A stretch of DNA of 64,000 bases. It comes from Spirochaetaceae bacterium (lineage in GTDB: Bacteria; Myxococcota_A; UBA9160; UBA4427). Position 1 is the first letter of the stretch, and each line of letters begins with the position of its first letter. Under the pieces are notes generated by a model that did no database searches, had not been told where the DNA came from, and was given only the letters and a program-made list of their open reading frames with translations. Location: the NCBI GenBank assembly GCA_020632655.1, contig JACKFD010000010.1, positions 62,001-126,000 of the forward strand. The letters run 5' to 3'. Below are positions 43,020 through 51,598 of this stretch, piece after piece. A program made the translations under genes and the position numbers.

Positions 43020-44141
43020 ATGAGCGACCGCAACATCCCGCAGCACGGCTACCGCCTGATCTCCGCCGACAGCCACGTGAACGAGCCGCCGGATCTCTGG
43101 ACCAAGCGGGTCCCGATGCGACTGCGGGATCGCGCGCCGCGGATCGAGCGCTTCGACGAGGGCGATGCCTGGGTGATCGAGGGCGTGTCGGACCCGATCA
43201 ACTTCGGCATGAATGCGTGCGCAGGCCTCGAGCCCGAGGAGATGCGCGGCTGGATGCGCTTCGAGGAGATGCGCCGCGGCGGTCACGACCCCTCCGTGCG
43301 GATCGACGAGATGCTGCGCGACGGCGTCGACGCCGAGGTGCTCTACCCGACGCCGCGGCTCGGCAACGCGATCGTCGCGAACCCGGATCCCGAGTACCAC
43401 GTCGCGATGATCGCAGCGTACAACGACTGGCTCTCGGAGTACGTCGAGTACGCGCCCGCGCGCTTTGCCGGGCTCGCGATCGTGCCGAATCGCGGCGCCG
43501 AGGCCGCGATCGCGGAGATCCGACGCGTCGAGGGACGACCGGGGATCCGCGGCTTCATGATGGGCTGCTACCCGAACGGCTCGCTGCACCCGACCGAGGA
43601 GGACGACGCGGTCTTCGGCCTGCTCGAGGAGATGGGCTCGACGCTCAACATCCACGTCGCCATGACCCAATCGATGCCGAGCGCGCACAAGGCGAAGCTG
43701 CCGGGCTGGGGCCGCCTCTTCGACGTGCCGACGCGCATGCTCCAGCTGATCTTCTCCGGCGTCCTCGATCGCTTCCCGAAGCTCCAGATCGCGGTCGCCG
43801 AGGTCGACTGCGGCTGGGTTCCCTACGTGAAGGAGCAGATGGACAACAACTACCATCGGCTCGAACCGAACTCGCGCTTCGGTCTCTCGATGCCGCCGAG
43901 CGGCTACATCGAGCGCCACTTCCACTTCGGCTACATCACGGACACCCTCGGCATCGACCTGCGCCATCGCATCGGCGTCGACCGCATCCTCTGGTCGAGC
44001 GACTACCCGCACATCAGCGCCGACTGGCCGAACTCCTGGCGCACGATCGACGCCAGCATGTCGGGCGTCCCGCGCGCGGAGCGTGATCTGATCCTCGCGG
44101 GCAACGCGAAGCGGCTCTACGGGTTCGTCGATCCGACCTGA
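43020..44141 (+). CDS. Amidohydrolase-2-family hydrolase/decarboxylase
   Basis: 373 aa, preceded by AAGGAGG four bases from the ATG. Metal-ligand motifs: His in ISADSHVNEPPDLW, His in STLNIHVAMTQ and Asp in LWSSDYPH near the C terminus. This TIM-barrel group (ACMSD-like) includes decarboxylases of aromatic or carboxylated cyclic compounds and hydrolases of lactones. DRFPKLQIAVAEVDCGWVP is a typical barrel strand. Substrate unknown. Divergent from the SDR; followed by a nested hairpin. Confidence 0.93.
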   Translation: MSDRNIPQHGYRLISADSHVNEPPDLWTKRVPMRLRDRAPRIERFDEGDAWVIEGVSDPINFGMNACAGLEPEEMRGWMRFEEMRRGGHDPSVRIDEMLRDGVDAEVLYPTPRLGNAIVANPDPEYHVAMIAAYNDWLSEYVEYAPARFAGLAIVPNRGAEAAIAEIRRVEGRPGIRGFMMGCYPNGSLHPTEEDDAVFGLLEEMGSTLNIHVAMTQSMPSAHKAKLPGWGRLFDVPTRMLQLIFSGVLDRFPKLQIAVAEVDCGWVPYVKEQMDNNYHRLEPNSRFGLSMPPSGYIERHFHFGYITDTLGIDLRHRIGVDRILWSSDYPHISADWPNSWRTIDASMSGVPRAERDLILAGNAKRLYGFVDPT

Positions 44142-44180
44142 GTCCGGAACGTCTCCGAAGCGCCCGCCCGCCCCGCGTCG

Positions 44181-44231
44181 CCGCGATCGCGTTCTGTGGC
44201 GACACGCCACGCAGAGTGGGGGCGATCGCGG
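44181..44231 (+). terminator. Nested inverted repeat (51 nt) after the amidohydrolase
   Basis: Outer 10-bp arms CCGCGATCGC (44181-44190) and GCGATCGCGG (44222-44231) are perfect complements and enclose a second perfect hairpin GTGGCG-ACA-CGCCAC (44196-44210). It lies 40 nt after the stop, with no U-tract. Could be a terminator, an mRNA end-stabiliser or a binding site for a dimeric protein. Confidence 0.5.
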
Positions 44232-44360
44232 CACGGGTCCGGGGGCTCGGGACGTCCGCCGGGCCCGGACCTGCGGGCTTTCCCTGATTTGCCGCTCCGT
44301 GCATCAAGCCCACTCCGTTCGGGGACGATGGCAACCGCACGGCGGAGGGCGGGGCGGGGC

Positions 44361-44993
44361 ATGGCGGAGTCGCAGGTACGGGGATCGATGCTGCGATCGG
44401 TGTTCCTGGCCTTGTCGGGAATGCGCAAGGCCCGCGCGCTCTCCGAGGAGCGGATCGCCTCGAGCCTCTCGCCCGCTGCGATCCGCTTGATCGAGCACGC
44501 GCCCCTGCCGATCGGCTGGTATCCCGTCTCGATCTATCGCGAGGCCCTCGACCTCTTCTGGGAGGTGGGCGCCCGGGGCGACGCGGCGCTGCTCGCGCGG
44601 GGCGGCGCCGAGGTCGCCCGGAAGATCTTCCACGACACGGCCTATCGGGAGTTCTTCGGATCCGAACGCGGTCATCGCGCCCGCGATCGCGACGACCTGA
44701 TGCGTCGGCTCCGCTTCGTGACCCGGCTGAATCGACTCTTCTACGACGACATCGAGCTCGCAGCATCCTACGACCCCGAACGCGACGAGGTCTCCCTGAC
44801 CTACGAGAACGCCGCGGAGTTCTCCGAGGCGATGTTCGTCGGCACCCACGGCCATCTCGACGAGCTCGCCAGCCTTGCCTTCGGGCTCCACGACGAAGCG
44901 GGCAAGCCGCAGATCCGATGGCATGCCTCGCGCCCGACGGCCGATCGGATCGTCTTCTCGCATCCCGCCGCCCCCTTCGTCACGACCGCCTGA
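44361..44993 (+). CDS. Hypothetical cytoplasmic protein
   Basis: About 210 aa from the ATG at 44361, where a purine-rich GGAGGGCGGGGC leader is present; upstream in-frame ATGs at 44196 and 44328 give low-complexity Arg/Pro/Gly leaders and are less likely. The segment IRLIEHAPLPIGWYPVSIYR and the following LLARGGAEVARKIFHD recall the all-helical DUF2378-type family of myxobacteria, but that match is from memory and not certain. No catalytic motif or membrane segment. Confidence 0.6.
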   Translation: MAESQVRGSMLRSVFLALSGMRKARALSEERIASSLSPAAIRLIEHAPLPIGWYPVSIYREALDLFWEVGARGDAALLARGGAEVARKIFHDTAYREFFGSERGHRARDRDDLMRRLRFVTRLNRLFYDDIELAASYDPERDEVSLTYENAAEFSEAMFVGTHGHLDELASLAFGLHDEAGKPQIRWHASRPTADRIVFSHPAAPFVTTA

Positions 44994-45153
44994 GCCTGCG
45001 AGACCGCCCGGGCCCCGCACTCGCGGCAGGTAGCCCGCCGACATCGTCGCGTCGATGGAGTACGACCCGGTCGCATTCCGGCCGAGCTTGTGCGCGTCCG
45101 TCGATTCCAGTAGAACGAATCGAACCGCGTCGCCCTCCCATCTGGCCGAGCAC

Positions 45154-46545
45154 ATGACCCAGCCTCCCACGACCGACTTCAATCCCTTCGATCCCGTGCT
45201 GCGACGCGATCCCTACCCCCGCTATCGACGGCTGCGCGACGAGACACCCATCGCCTTCTCGCCTTCGATCGGCTGCCATCTCGTCGCGCGGTTCGCCGAC
45301 GTCGAGACGCTCTTCCTCGACCCGATCGGCTTCTCGAATGCCGCGATGGCCTCGACAGTCGGCGGCGAGGAGGGCCCCGCGCAGCCGGAGCGCACGGGCC
45401 GCGTGCTGCAGACGACGGATCCGCCGGATCACGATGCGCTCAGACGGATCGTGAGTCGCGGCTTCAGCCCGCGCTCGCTGGCCGCCCTCCGCCCGCGTGC
45501 CCGGGCCGCGGTCGCGGAAGCCCTCGAGACGGTCCGCGCAACCGCGCCCGGCGACGTGGTCGACCTCGTCGAGGCGCTGTCGGGCCGGGTGCCGGTCGTG
45601 ATGATCGCCGAGCTGCTCGGGATCGAGCGCGAGCGGCACGAGGACTTCCGGCGCTGGAGCGATGCGATCGCCTCGTCGCTCTGGGCGGCGGGGGGAGCCG
45701 ACGCGAGCGGCGCGGTCGCTGCGCTCGGCGCGCATCTCGATGCCGTCGTCGCCGAGCGGCAGCGCGCGCCCCGGGGCGACGTGATCTCGAAGCTGATCCA
45801 TGCGAAGGAGGACGGGGCGGGTGTGCTGCGGCCGGACGAGATCCCGGAGTTCGTGACGAGCATGCTCGTCGCCGGCTACGAGACGACCGCCAACCTGATC
45901 TCGACCTGCGTGCGCCTGCTCGCGACGAAGCCGAGACTCGCCGAGGAGGTCGCCGCAGACCGCGCCCTCGTGCCGGCCTTCGTCGAGGAGGTGCTGCGAC
46001 ACGACGGCCCCGTGCAGCTGCTGATGCGGCGCACGACCCGGGCGGTCGAGCTGGGGGGCGTCACGCTGCCGGGCGGCGCGATGGTGCTGCCGCTGCTCGG
46101 TTCGGCGAATCGCGACGAGCGGCGCTTCGTCGACCCGGACCGCTTCGACCTCCATCGCGAGGACGGAGCGCATCTCGCCTTCGGCCAGGGCGTCCACTTC
46201 TGTCTCGGCGCGGCCCTCGCGCGCATCGAGGCGCAGGAGGCGGTCGACGGCGTGCTCGACCTCCTCGACGCGCTCGAGTGGCTCGGCGATCCCTACGAGC
46301 CCGTGCCCGCGCTCATGATGCGCGGCCCGAGCACGCTGCGGTTCCGTCGCCGTCAGGCACGAGGCCCGGCGCGATCAGCGGACACAGACGGCGGCGTCAC
46401 GCGTCGGTCCCGGCGACGTCAGCGGACGCGGACGACGACCTTGCCCTGGACCGCGCCGGCGGCGATGTGCTCGATCGCCCGGCGGCCGTCGGCGAAGTCG
46501 AAGACCTGGCTGCCGACGTGGGTGAATGCGCCGCGCCTCCAGTAG
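45154..46545 (+). CDS. Cytochrome P450 with a non-homologous C-terminal tail
   Basis: 463 aa. Heme loop FGQGVHFCLG (Cys 350), I-helix AGYETT (240-245), ExxR EVLR (279-282). The P450 fold ends near residue 407 (GPSTLRFRR). Another 55 Arg/Pro-rich residues follow because no stop codon appears until 46545, which is 127 nt inside the convergent dehydrogenase. No stop is seen near the natural end in the other forward frames either. Substrate unknown. Next gene convergent, a layout repeated at 59-61 kb. Confidence 0.92.
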   Translation: MTQPPTTDFNPFDPVLRRDPYPRYRRLRDETPIAFSPSIGCHLVARFADVETLFLDPIGFSNAAMASTVGGEEGPAQPERTGRVLQTTDPPDHDALRRIVSRGFSPRSLAALRPRARAAVAEALETVRATAPGDVVDLVEALSGRVPVVMIAELLGIERERHEDFRRWSDAIASSLWAAGGADASGAVAALGAHLDAVVAERQRAPRGDVISKLIHAKEDGAGVLRPDEIPEFVTSMLVAGYETTANLISTCVRLLATKPRLAEEVAADRALVPAFVEEVLRHDGPVQLLMRRTTRAVELGGVTLPGGAMVLPLLGSANRDERRFVDPDRFDLHREDGAHLAFGQGVHFCLGAALARIEAQEAVDGVLDLLDALEWLGDPYEPVPALMMRGPSTLRFRRRQARGPARSADTDGGVTRRSRRRQRTRTTTLPWTAPAAMCSIARRPSAKSKTWLPTWVNAPRLQ

Positions 46546-47405
46546 TCCGAGAGCTCGCGGTGCGCCCGGTCGTAGACGGCGCGCGGGAAGGCGCCCGGCA
46601 GCGCACCGACGAGGGAGATGTTCGGGAAGAGCGTCTCCGACACGTCGATCCGCACCCACTCGCCGCTCGCGAAGCCGATCACGACGAAGCGCCCCTCGAA
46701 GGCCGTCGCCTCGAAGCCCGCCCGCCCGGCGCGCCCGCCGACCGGGTCGTAGACGACGTCCGCGCCGCGCCCGCCCGTGAGGGCACGCGTGCGCACGGCG
46801 ATGTCCTCGCTGCGATGGTCGATGACGTCGTCGGCGCCGATCTCGCGACAGAAGCGACTCTTCTCGGGACCGCCCGCGACGGCGATCACGTGGGCGCCGA
46901 CGGCCTTCGCGAGCTGGACCGCAGCGCATCCCGAGCTCCCCGACGCGCCGAGTACGAGCACGACGTCCCGGGGCGTGAGTGCGGCGCGGCGCACGAGGCC
47001 GATCCAGGCCGTCCAGTAGGGGATGTAGAAGCCCGCCGCCTGCACGGCCGTCATGCCTTCGGGCAGGTCGTAGACGGCGCCCGCCGCCATCAGGCATTCC
47101 TGCGCGAGGCCGCCGCGACCCGCCTGGAAGGCAGTCGTCCCGAAGACCCGCCGCCCGATCATCGCGGGATCGACGCCCTCGCCGACCGCGACGACCGCCC
47201 CCGCCGCCTCCTGCCCGGGAACGAAAGGGAGCGGCGGCGTGAGCGGATAGCCGTTCCGACACATGAAGACGTCGGGCAGGCCGAGCCCCGCCGCCTCGAC
47301 CCGGATCTTGACCTCGCCCGGCCCCGGCTCGAAGGCGGGCACGTCCTCCTCGAAGGTGAGCGCCTCCGCCGGCTCCCCGAATCGCGTCACCCGCCACGCG
47401 TGCAT
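46419..47405 (-). CDS. MDR-family NAD(P)-dependent oxidoreductase (quinone-oxidoreductase type)
   Basis: 328 aa; GGAGGAGGGG precedes the ATG. GroES-like domain (about 1-120) with PFVPGQEAAGAVVAVGEGV, then Rossmann fold VLVLGASGSSGCAAVQLAKA. No Zn-binding Cys cluster is seen, so it is the zinc-independent QOR/enoyl-reductase type. It overlaps the P450 tail on the other strand by 127 nt. It may reduce an enone or enoyl-CoA from the P450 product (inference). An SDR lies upstream on the same strand. Confidence 0.93.
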   Translation of the reverse strand: MHAWRVTRFGEPAEALTFEEDVPAFEPGPGEVKIRVEAAGLGLPDVFMCRNGYPLTPPLPFVPGQEAAGAVVAVGEGVDPAMIGRRVFGTTAFQAGRGGLAQECLMAAGAVYDLPEGMTAVQAAGFYIPYWTAWIGLVRRAALTPRDVVLVLGASGSSGCAAVQLAKAVGAHVIAVAGGPEKSRFCREIGADDVIDHRSEDIAVRTRALTGGRGADVVYDPVGGRAGRAGFEATAFEGRFVVIGFASGEWVRIDVSETLFPNISLVGALPGAFPRAVYDRAHRELSDYWRRGAFTHVGSQVFDFADGRRAIEHIAAGAVQGKVVVRVR

Positions 47406-47486
47406 CGCCCCTCCTCCCCCGCCTCGCGCGCGATGCGCGTTCGGGTCGAACCGCCGCGACCCCGATCGAACGCCCAGCCCCGATGC

Positions 47487-48308
47487 TCAGCCCCGATAGG
47501 CGTCCCGGATCTCGTCGAGTCGCGCCTCGAGCAGCTCGCCCATCGTGTGATGGCTGAAGATCCAGAACCGACCCGCCTCCATCGCCTCGAGCGTCCGCCG
47601 CGCGACCTCGTCGGGCTCGAGCGCGCCAGGCTGTGTGAACGCCGCCTTGACGGTCGTGCGGAAGAGCTCGCCCGCTTCGCTGCGGGTCTCGCGCTCGCCG
47701 GGTCGATTCCGCTCGCTGTCCATCACGCCCGTATTCGTGTTCTCGGGCAGGAGCACCGAGACGCGGATCGGGCTCCCCTCCTGCGCGAGCTCGATGCGGA
47801 GCGTCTCGGAGATCGAGACGACGCCGACCTTGCTGACGGCGTAGGGGCCGATGCAGGGCAGGCCGCTGATCACGCCGGCGATCGACGAGGTGTTCACGAT
47901 GTGCGCGGGGCCACCCTGTCGGCGGAAGATCGGCAGGAAGACGTCGAGGCCATGGATCACGCCCCAGAGGTTGACCCGCAGCACCCACTCCCAATCCGCG
48001 AGGGTCTGGTTCGCGATCGGGTTGAAGGTCGAGACGCCCGCGTTGTTGAAGAGCAGATCGACGCGGCCGAAGCGCTCGAGCGTGCGCTCGGCGAGGGCGC
48101 CGACCGAGTCGCGGGAGCCGACGTCCGTCACGACCGCGAGGACCTCGCCGCCCGCAGCCTCGACCCGCTTCGCGGCGCGTGCCAGCGCGCCCGCTTCGAC
48201 GTCCGCGAGCACGACCCGTGCTCCCGCCCGCGCGAGCGCTTCGCCGAGACCGAGACCGATCCCGCTCGCGGCGCCCGTCACGACCGCCACCTTCCCTTCG
48301 AAGCCCAT
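47487..48308 (-). CDS. Short-chain dehydrogenase/reductase (SDR)
   Basis: 273 aa. TGAASGIG (11-18), FNNAG, Ser in VNTSSIAG, YAVSK. GAGGAG lies nine bases before the ATG. The C-terminal region WIFSHHTMGELLEARLDEIR resembles SDRs that act on hydroxysteroids or terpenoid alcohols, but this is not diagnostic. It follows the SDR at 48352 by 43 bp on the same strand, so two SDRs, a kinase-like protein and an acyl-CoA dehydrogenase are one gene group. Confidence 0.92.
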   Translation of the reverse strand: MGFEGKVAVVTGAASGIGLGLGEALARAGARVVLADVEAGALARAAKRVEAAGGEVLAVVTDVGSRDSVGALAERTLERFGRVDLLFNNAGVSTFNPIANQTLADWEWVLRVNLWGVIHGLDVFLPIFRRQGGPAHIVNTSSIAGVISGLPCIGPYAVSKVGVVSISETLRIELAQEGSPIRVSVLLPENTNTGVMDSERNRPGERETRSEAGELFRTTVKAAFTQPGALEPDEVARRTLEAMEAGRFWIFSHHTMGELLEARLDEIRDAYRG

Positions 48309-48351
48309 GCCGACTACTCCTCGTCCTGCACGGCGTCGCCCCGCTCCGACT

Positions 48352-49113
48352 TCAGGGCAGCACGCCTCCGTCCACCTGGATCAGCTGCCCCGTCGTGTAC
48401 GACGACGCGTCGGTCGCGAGGTAGAGCGCCGTGCCGACGATCTCCTCGGGCTCCGCCACGCGCCCGAGGACGTTGCCCTCGGCCACCGCGTCGGCCGCCG
48501 CCTGATTCGGGACCGACGCGCGGAAGCTGTCGGTCCAGAAGGTCCCGCAGACGATTCCGTTGACGCGGATCCCGCGCGGCGCGAACTCCTGCGCCATCAC
48601 CTTCGTGAGCGTGTTCAGCCCCGCCTTCGCGCAGGCGTAGACCGCCGTGAACGGAATCGGACGGACCGAGGCGACGGAGCTGATGTTGAGGATCGTCGAG
48701 CCCTCGCGCATGTGCTCGGCGGCGAGCGCCGAGAGTCTGAGCGGCCCCTTCAGGTTCACGCCGATCGTCTTGTCGAAGAGCGCCTCGCTCACCTCGCGCA
48801 GACTCGGCGCGACGGGCGCGATCCCGGCGTTGTTGACGAGCACGTCGATACGCCCGAAGCGCTCGACGGTCGCGTCGACGAGCGCTCCGCAGGCGTCCCA
48901 GTCGCCCACGTGACAGGCGATCGCCTCGCATCGTCGGCCGGTCCGATCGCGGATCTCCGCGGCCGCCGCCTCGCAGGCCTCGAGCTTGCGGCTCGCGACG
49001 ACGAGATCCGCGCCCGCCTCGGCGAAGGCACGGGCCATCGCGAGCCCGAGCCCCTTGCTACCCCCGGTCACGACGGCGACCTTGCCGCTCAGATCCGGCG
49101 CACGCACGCTCAA
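48352..49113 (-). CDS. SDR oxidoreductase with TTG start
   Basis: 253 aa. The TTG at 49113 is chosen because GAGGAGGTGTCCA lies directly upstream (GGAGGT at 5-base spacing), and the protein then begins in SDR style (LSVRAPDLSGKVAVVTGG). Cofactor motif TGGSKGLG, NNAG, Ser in LNISSVAS, Tyr/Lys in YACAK, C-terminal LIQVDGG. Lies 34 bp after the aminoglycoside-phosphotransferase-like gene in the same direction. Confidence 0.9.
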   Translation of the reverse strand: MSVRAPDLSGKVAVVTGGSKGLGLAMARAFAEAGADLVVASRKLEACEAAAAEIRDRTGRRCEAIACHVGDWDACGALVDATVERFGRIDVLVNNAGIAPVAPSLREVSEALFDKTIGVNLKGPLRLSALAAEHMREGSTILNISSVASVRPIPFTAVYACAKAGLNTLTKVMAQEFAPRGIRVNGIVCGTFWTDSFRASVPNQAAADAVAEGNVLGRVAEPEEIVGTALYLATDASSYTTGQLIQVDGGVLP

Positions 49114-49147
49114 TGGACACCTCCTCTCGAATCGGACGGGCACGCGC

Positions 49148-50200
49148 TCAAGCCGTTCCCCCTTCCACGAGGCGCGCCGCCCGCTCGAGCAGTCGGTCCG
49201 CCATCGGACCGAAGAACGCGTGCGCGGGATTGTGCGACTCGCCGCGGACGTGCTTCGCGTGCGTGCCCTCGAGCACGATCGCGAGCTTCCAGGGCGAGAA
49301 GACCTGGTACCAGTCGAGTCGTGCCAGGTCGCGTCCCGTGGCCCGCGCATAACGCTCGATCATCACGTTGGCCTTCGGCAGCGAGTCCACGAGGAATCCG
49401 CCCGGCTGACCCGCCGAACCCAGGGCGAGCGCGTTGCCCGGCTCGGGGTAGAAGATGAGCGCCCAGGCGAGATCGACGAGCGGGTCGCCGATCGAGGCCA
49501 TCTCCCAGTCGACCACGGCGAGCGCCTTCGCCGGGCACGTCGGGCTGAAGAGGACGTTGTCGAGCTTGTAGTCGCCGTGCACGAGGGCGGGCGGCTGCTC
49601 GGGCGGGCGGTTCGCTTCGAGCCAGGCGGCGACCGCGTCGACGTGCGCGAGCTCCCGGCATCGATAGCTGTCGAGCTGCGCGAGCCAGCGCGGCACCTGC
49701 CGTTCGAGATAGCCCTCGGGCCGGCCGAGGGACTCGAGGCCGCAGGCGCGCCAGTCGACGCGATGGATCTCTGCGAGGGCGTCGACGTGCTCTTCGAGGG
49801 CGCGGGTCTGCTCCTCGGGCGAGTCGGCGTAGGCCTCGGGCAGGGTCTGCCGGATCGGGACGCCGTCGACGAACTCCATGACGTAGAAGGGCGCACCGGC
49901 GACGGTCGGGTCGTCGCAGGCCGCGACGGGACGGGCGATGCGGACGTCCTCGTCCCGGATCGCGTGCAGGATGCGGTGCTCGCGGAGCACGTCGTGGGCG
50001 GTCGACGAGGAGGCGTGGGGCGGCGCGCGGCGGAGGACGAGGCGCCGTCCGTCGCGCTCGATGCTCCAGATCTCGCAGGAGCCGCCGCCCTTGAGCGGTC
50101 GCGTCCGGATCGGGTGATGGCCGCCCAGCACCTCGTCGAGCCAGCGTCCAAGGCGCGCGTCGTCGAGCGGTCGGGGCTCCCGCGAGGACGTGCGGCTCAT
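49148..50200 (-). CDS. Phosphotransferase-fold protein (ACAD10/11 kinase type)
   Basis: About 350 aa from ATG 50200, preceded by GAGGT; an ATG at 50227, 7 nt after the dehydrogenase stop, is the alternative. APH kinase motifs: FYVMEFVDGVPI hinge, catalytic LVHGDYKLDNVLF (Asp/Asn) and metal-binding VVDWEMASIGDPLVDLAW. Such proteins are fused or linked to acyl-CoA dehydrogenases of the ACAD10/11 group, where phosphorylation of a 4-hydroxyacyl-CoA precedes elimination. The gene follows exactly such a dehydrogenase, supporting this role (inference). Confidence 0.92.
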   Translation of the reverse strand: MSRTSSREPRPLDDARLGRWLDEVLGGHHPIRTRPLKGGGSCEIWSIERDGRRLVLRRAPPHASSSTAHDVLREHRILHAIRDEDVRIARPVAACDDPTVAGAPFYVMEFVDGVPIRQTLPEAYADSPEEQTRALEEHVDALAEIHRVDWRACGLESLGRPEGYLERQVPRWLAQLDSYRCRELAHVDAVAAWLEANRPPEQPPALVHGDYKLDNVLFSPTCPAKALAVVDWEMASIGDPLVDLAWALIFYPEPGNALALGSAGQPGGFLVDSLPKANVMIERYARATGRDLARLDWYQVFSPWKLAIVLEGTHAKHVRGESHNPAHAFFGPMADRLLERAARLVEGGTA

Positions 50201-50234
50201 TCCCGCACCTCGTGCGTCGTCGGGCATGCGCTCG

Positions 50235-51533
50235 TCACGCGGCGCTCCGCGCCTCGGCAACCAGCCGCGCGAAGGTCTGCTCGCCGGCGGGTCGCAGCGA
50301 AGGCACGTGATCGCTCGGCCAGCCCTCGACGGGCTCGACGCCCTTCAACGTGTCGCGGGCGACGACGACCTTGTGGACCTCGTCGGGTCCGTCTCCGATC
50401 GGACCGAAGCGATGCACCCGGTACCACATCTCGAGGGGCAGATCGCCCGAGTAGCCCATCGCCCCGCAGACCTGGATGCCGCGATCGAGCACGCCGAGCA
50501 GCATGCGCGACGTGTACGCCTTCGCCATGGAGATGTCGACGCGAGCCGCCCGGGCGCCGATCCGATCCATCTTCCAGGCCGCCTGGAAGGTGATGAGCCG
50601 CGCCGCCTCGATCTCCGAACGCGACTGATAGAGGAAGTCCTGCACCATCTGATGGTCCGCGAGGCGCCGGCCATGGGACTCGCGCGAGACGGCGCGCTCG
50701 CAGGTGATCTCGAGCGCACGCTTGGCGAGCCCGATCCAGCGCATCGCGTGATGGATCCGCCCGCCGCCCAACCGCTTCTGCGCGAGCACGAAGCCGTCCC
50801 CGGGCTGGCCGATCAGGTTCTCGTGCGGAACGCGACAGCCTTCGAAGCGGATCTCGGCGTGGTTGCCGAGCTCGCCGTAGACGGGCTCGGGATGCGCCAT
50901 GGTCGGGATGTCCCGCACGATGTTCATGCCCTGCGTGCCCTTCTCGACGACGAACATCGAGGCGTGGCGATGGGGTCTTCCTTCCGGGTTCGTCTCGGCC
51001 ATCACGATCAGGAAGTCTGCGAAGGAGCCGTTCGTACAGAACCACTTGTGCCCGTCGATCACCCACTCGTCGCCGTCCCGCCGCGCCTGTGTGCGAAGTC
51101 GCGTCGGGTCGGCGCCCGCTTCGAAGGGCTCGGTCAGGGCGAAGGCGCTTCGCAGCCGACCCTCGATGTTGGGCCAGAGCCAGCGCTCCTTCTGTGCTTC
51201 GTTGGCGCCTGCCGCAAGCAGCTCCGTATTGCCCGAGTCCGGCGCTTGATTGCCGAAGATCTCCATCGAGTACATGCAGCGCCCGATCAGCTCGTGCATC
51301 AAGGCGAGCTTCATCTGACCGAAGCCCGCGCCCCCGAGCTCGGGATCGAGATGACAGGCCCAGAGGCCCTGGTCCTTGACCTGCTGCTGGAGATGGCGAC
51401 GCACGAGGGCCCACTCGTCGGCGGGCAGCTCGCGCAGGATCGGTTCGAGGGGGATCAGGTCGCGATCGATGAAGGCCCGCATCCAGTCGAGCTTCTGCTG
51501 GAATTCGGGCTCCGTCTCGAAGTCCCACGCCAT
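50235..51533 (-). CDS. Acyl-CoA dehydrogenase (ACAD10/11-like)
   Basis: 432 aa. GGGAGGATCGGG before ATG 51533 fixes the start. FAD-binding and substrate segments: LRSAFALTEPFEAGADPTRL, GHKWFCTNGSFADFLIVM, LGGGRIHHAMRWIGLAKRAL, and the C-terminal GYSGDLPLEMWYRVHRFGPI, then GDGPDEVHK, which carries the usual acidic residue. Size and pattern fit long-chain or hydroxyacyl-CoA dehydrogenases paired with APH-type kinases, and the kinase gene is next. Divergent from a TetR regulator, which probably controls it. Confidence 0.93.
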   Translation of the reverse strand: MAWDFETEPEFQQKLDWMRAFIDRDLIPLEPILRELPADEWALVRRHLQQQVKDQGLWACHLDPELGGAGFGQMKLALMHELIGRCMYSMEIFGNQAPDSGNTELLAAGANEAQKERWLWPNIEGRLRSAFALTEPFEAGADPTRLRTQARRDGDEWVIDGHKWFCTNGSFADFLIVMAETNPEGRPHRHASMFVVEKGTQGMNIVRDIPTMAHPEPVYGELGNHAEIRFEGCRVPHENLIGQPGDGFVLAQKRLGGGRIHHAMRWIGLAKRALEITCERAVSRESHGRRLADHQMVQDFLYQSRSEIEAARLITFQAAWKMDRIGARAARVDISMAKAYTSRMLLGVLDRGIQVCGAMGYSGDLPLEMWYRVHRFGPIGDGPDEVHKVVVARDTLKGVEPVEGWPSDHVPSLRPAGEQTFARLVAEARSAA

Positions 51534-51560
51534 CCCGATCCTCCCGTCACGCCGCGTCGT

Positions 51561-51580
51561 TGTGGACACTGTATAGTACG
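51561..51580. promoter_or_regulatory. Divergent promoter and candidate TetR operator
   Basis: Between acyl-CoA dehydrogenase (minus) and TetR (plus) only 65 bp remain. They include an AT-rich ACTGTATAGT, nearly palindromic (8 of 10 bases) and overlapping a possible -10 TATAGT. The core ACTGTATA recurs before the dioxygenase operon at 27532. Confidence 0.45.
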
Positions 51581-51598
51581 CTGATATCCTCCTCTGCC

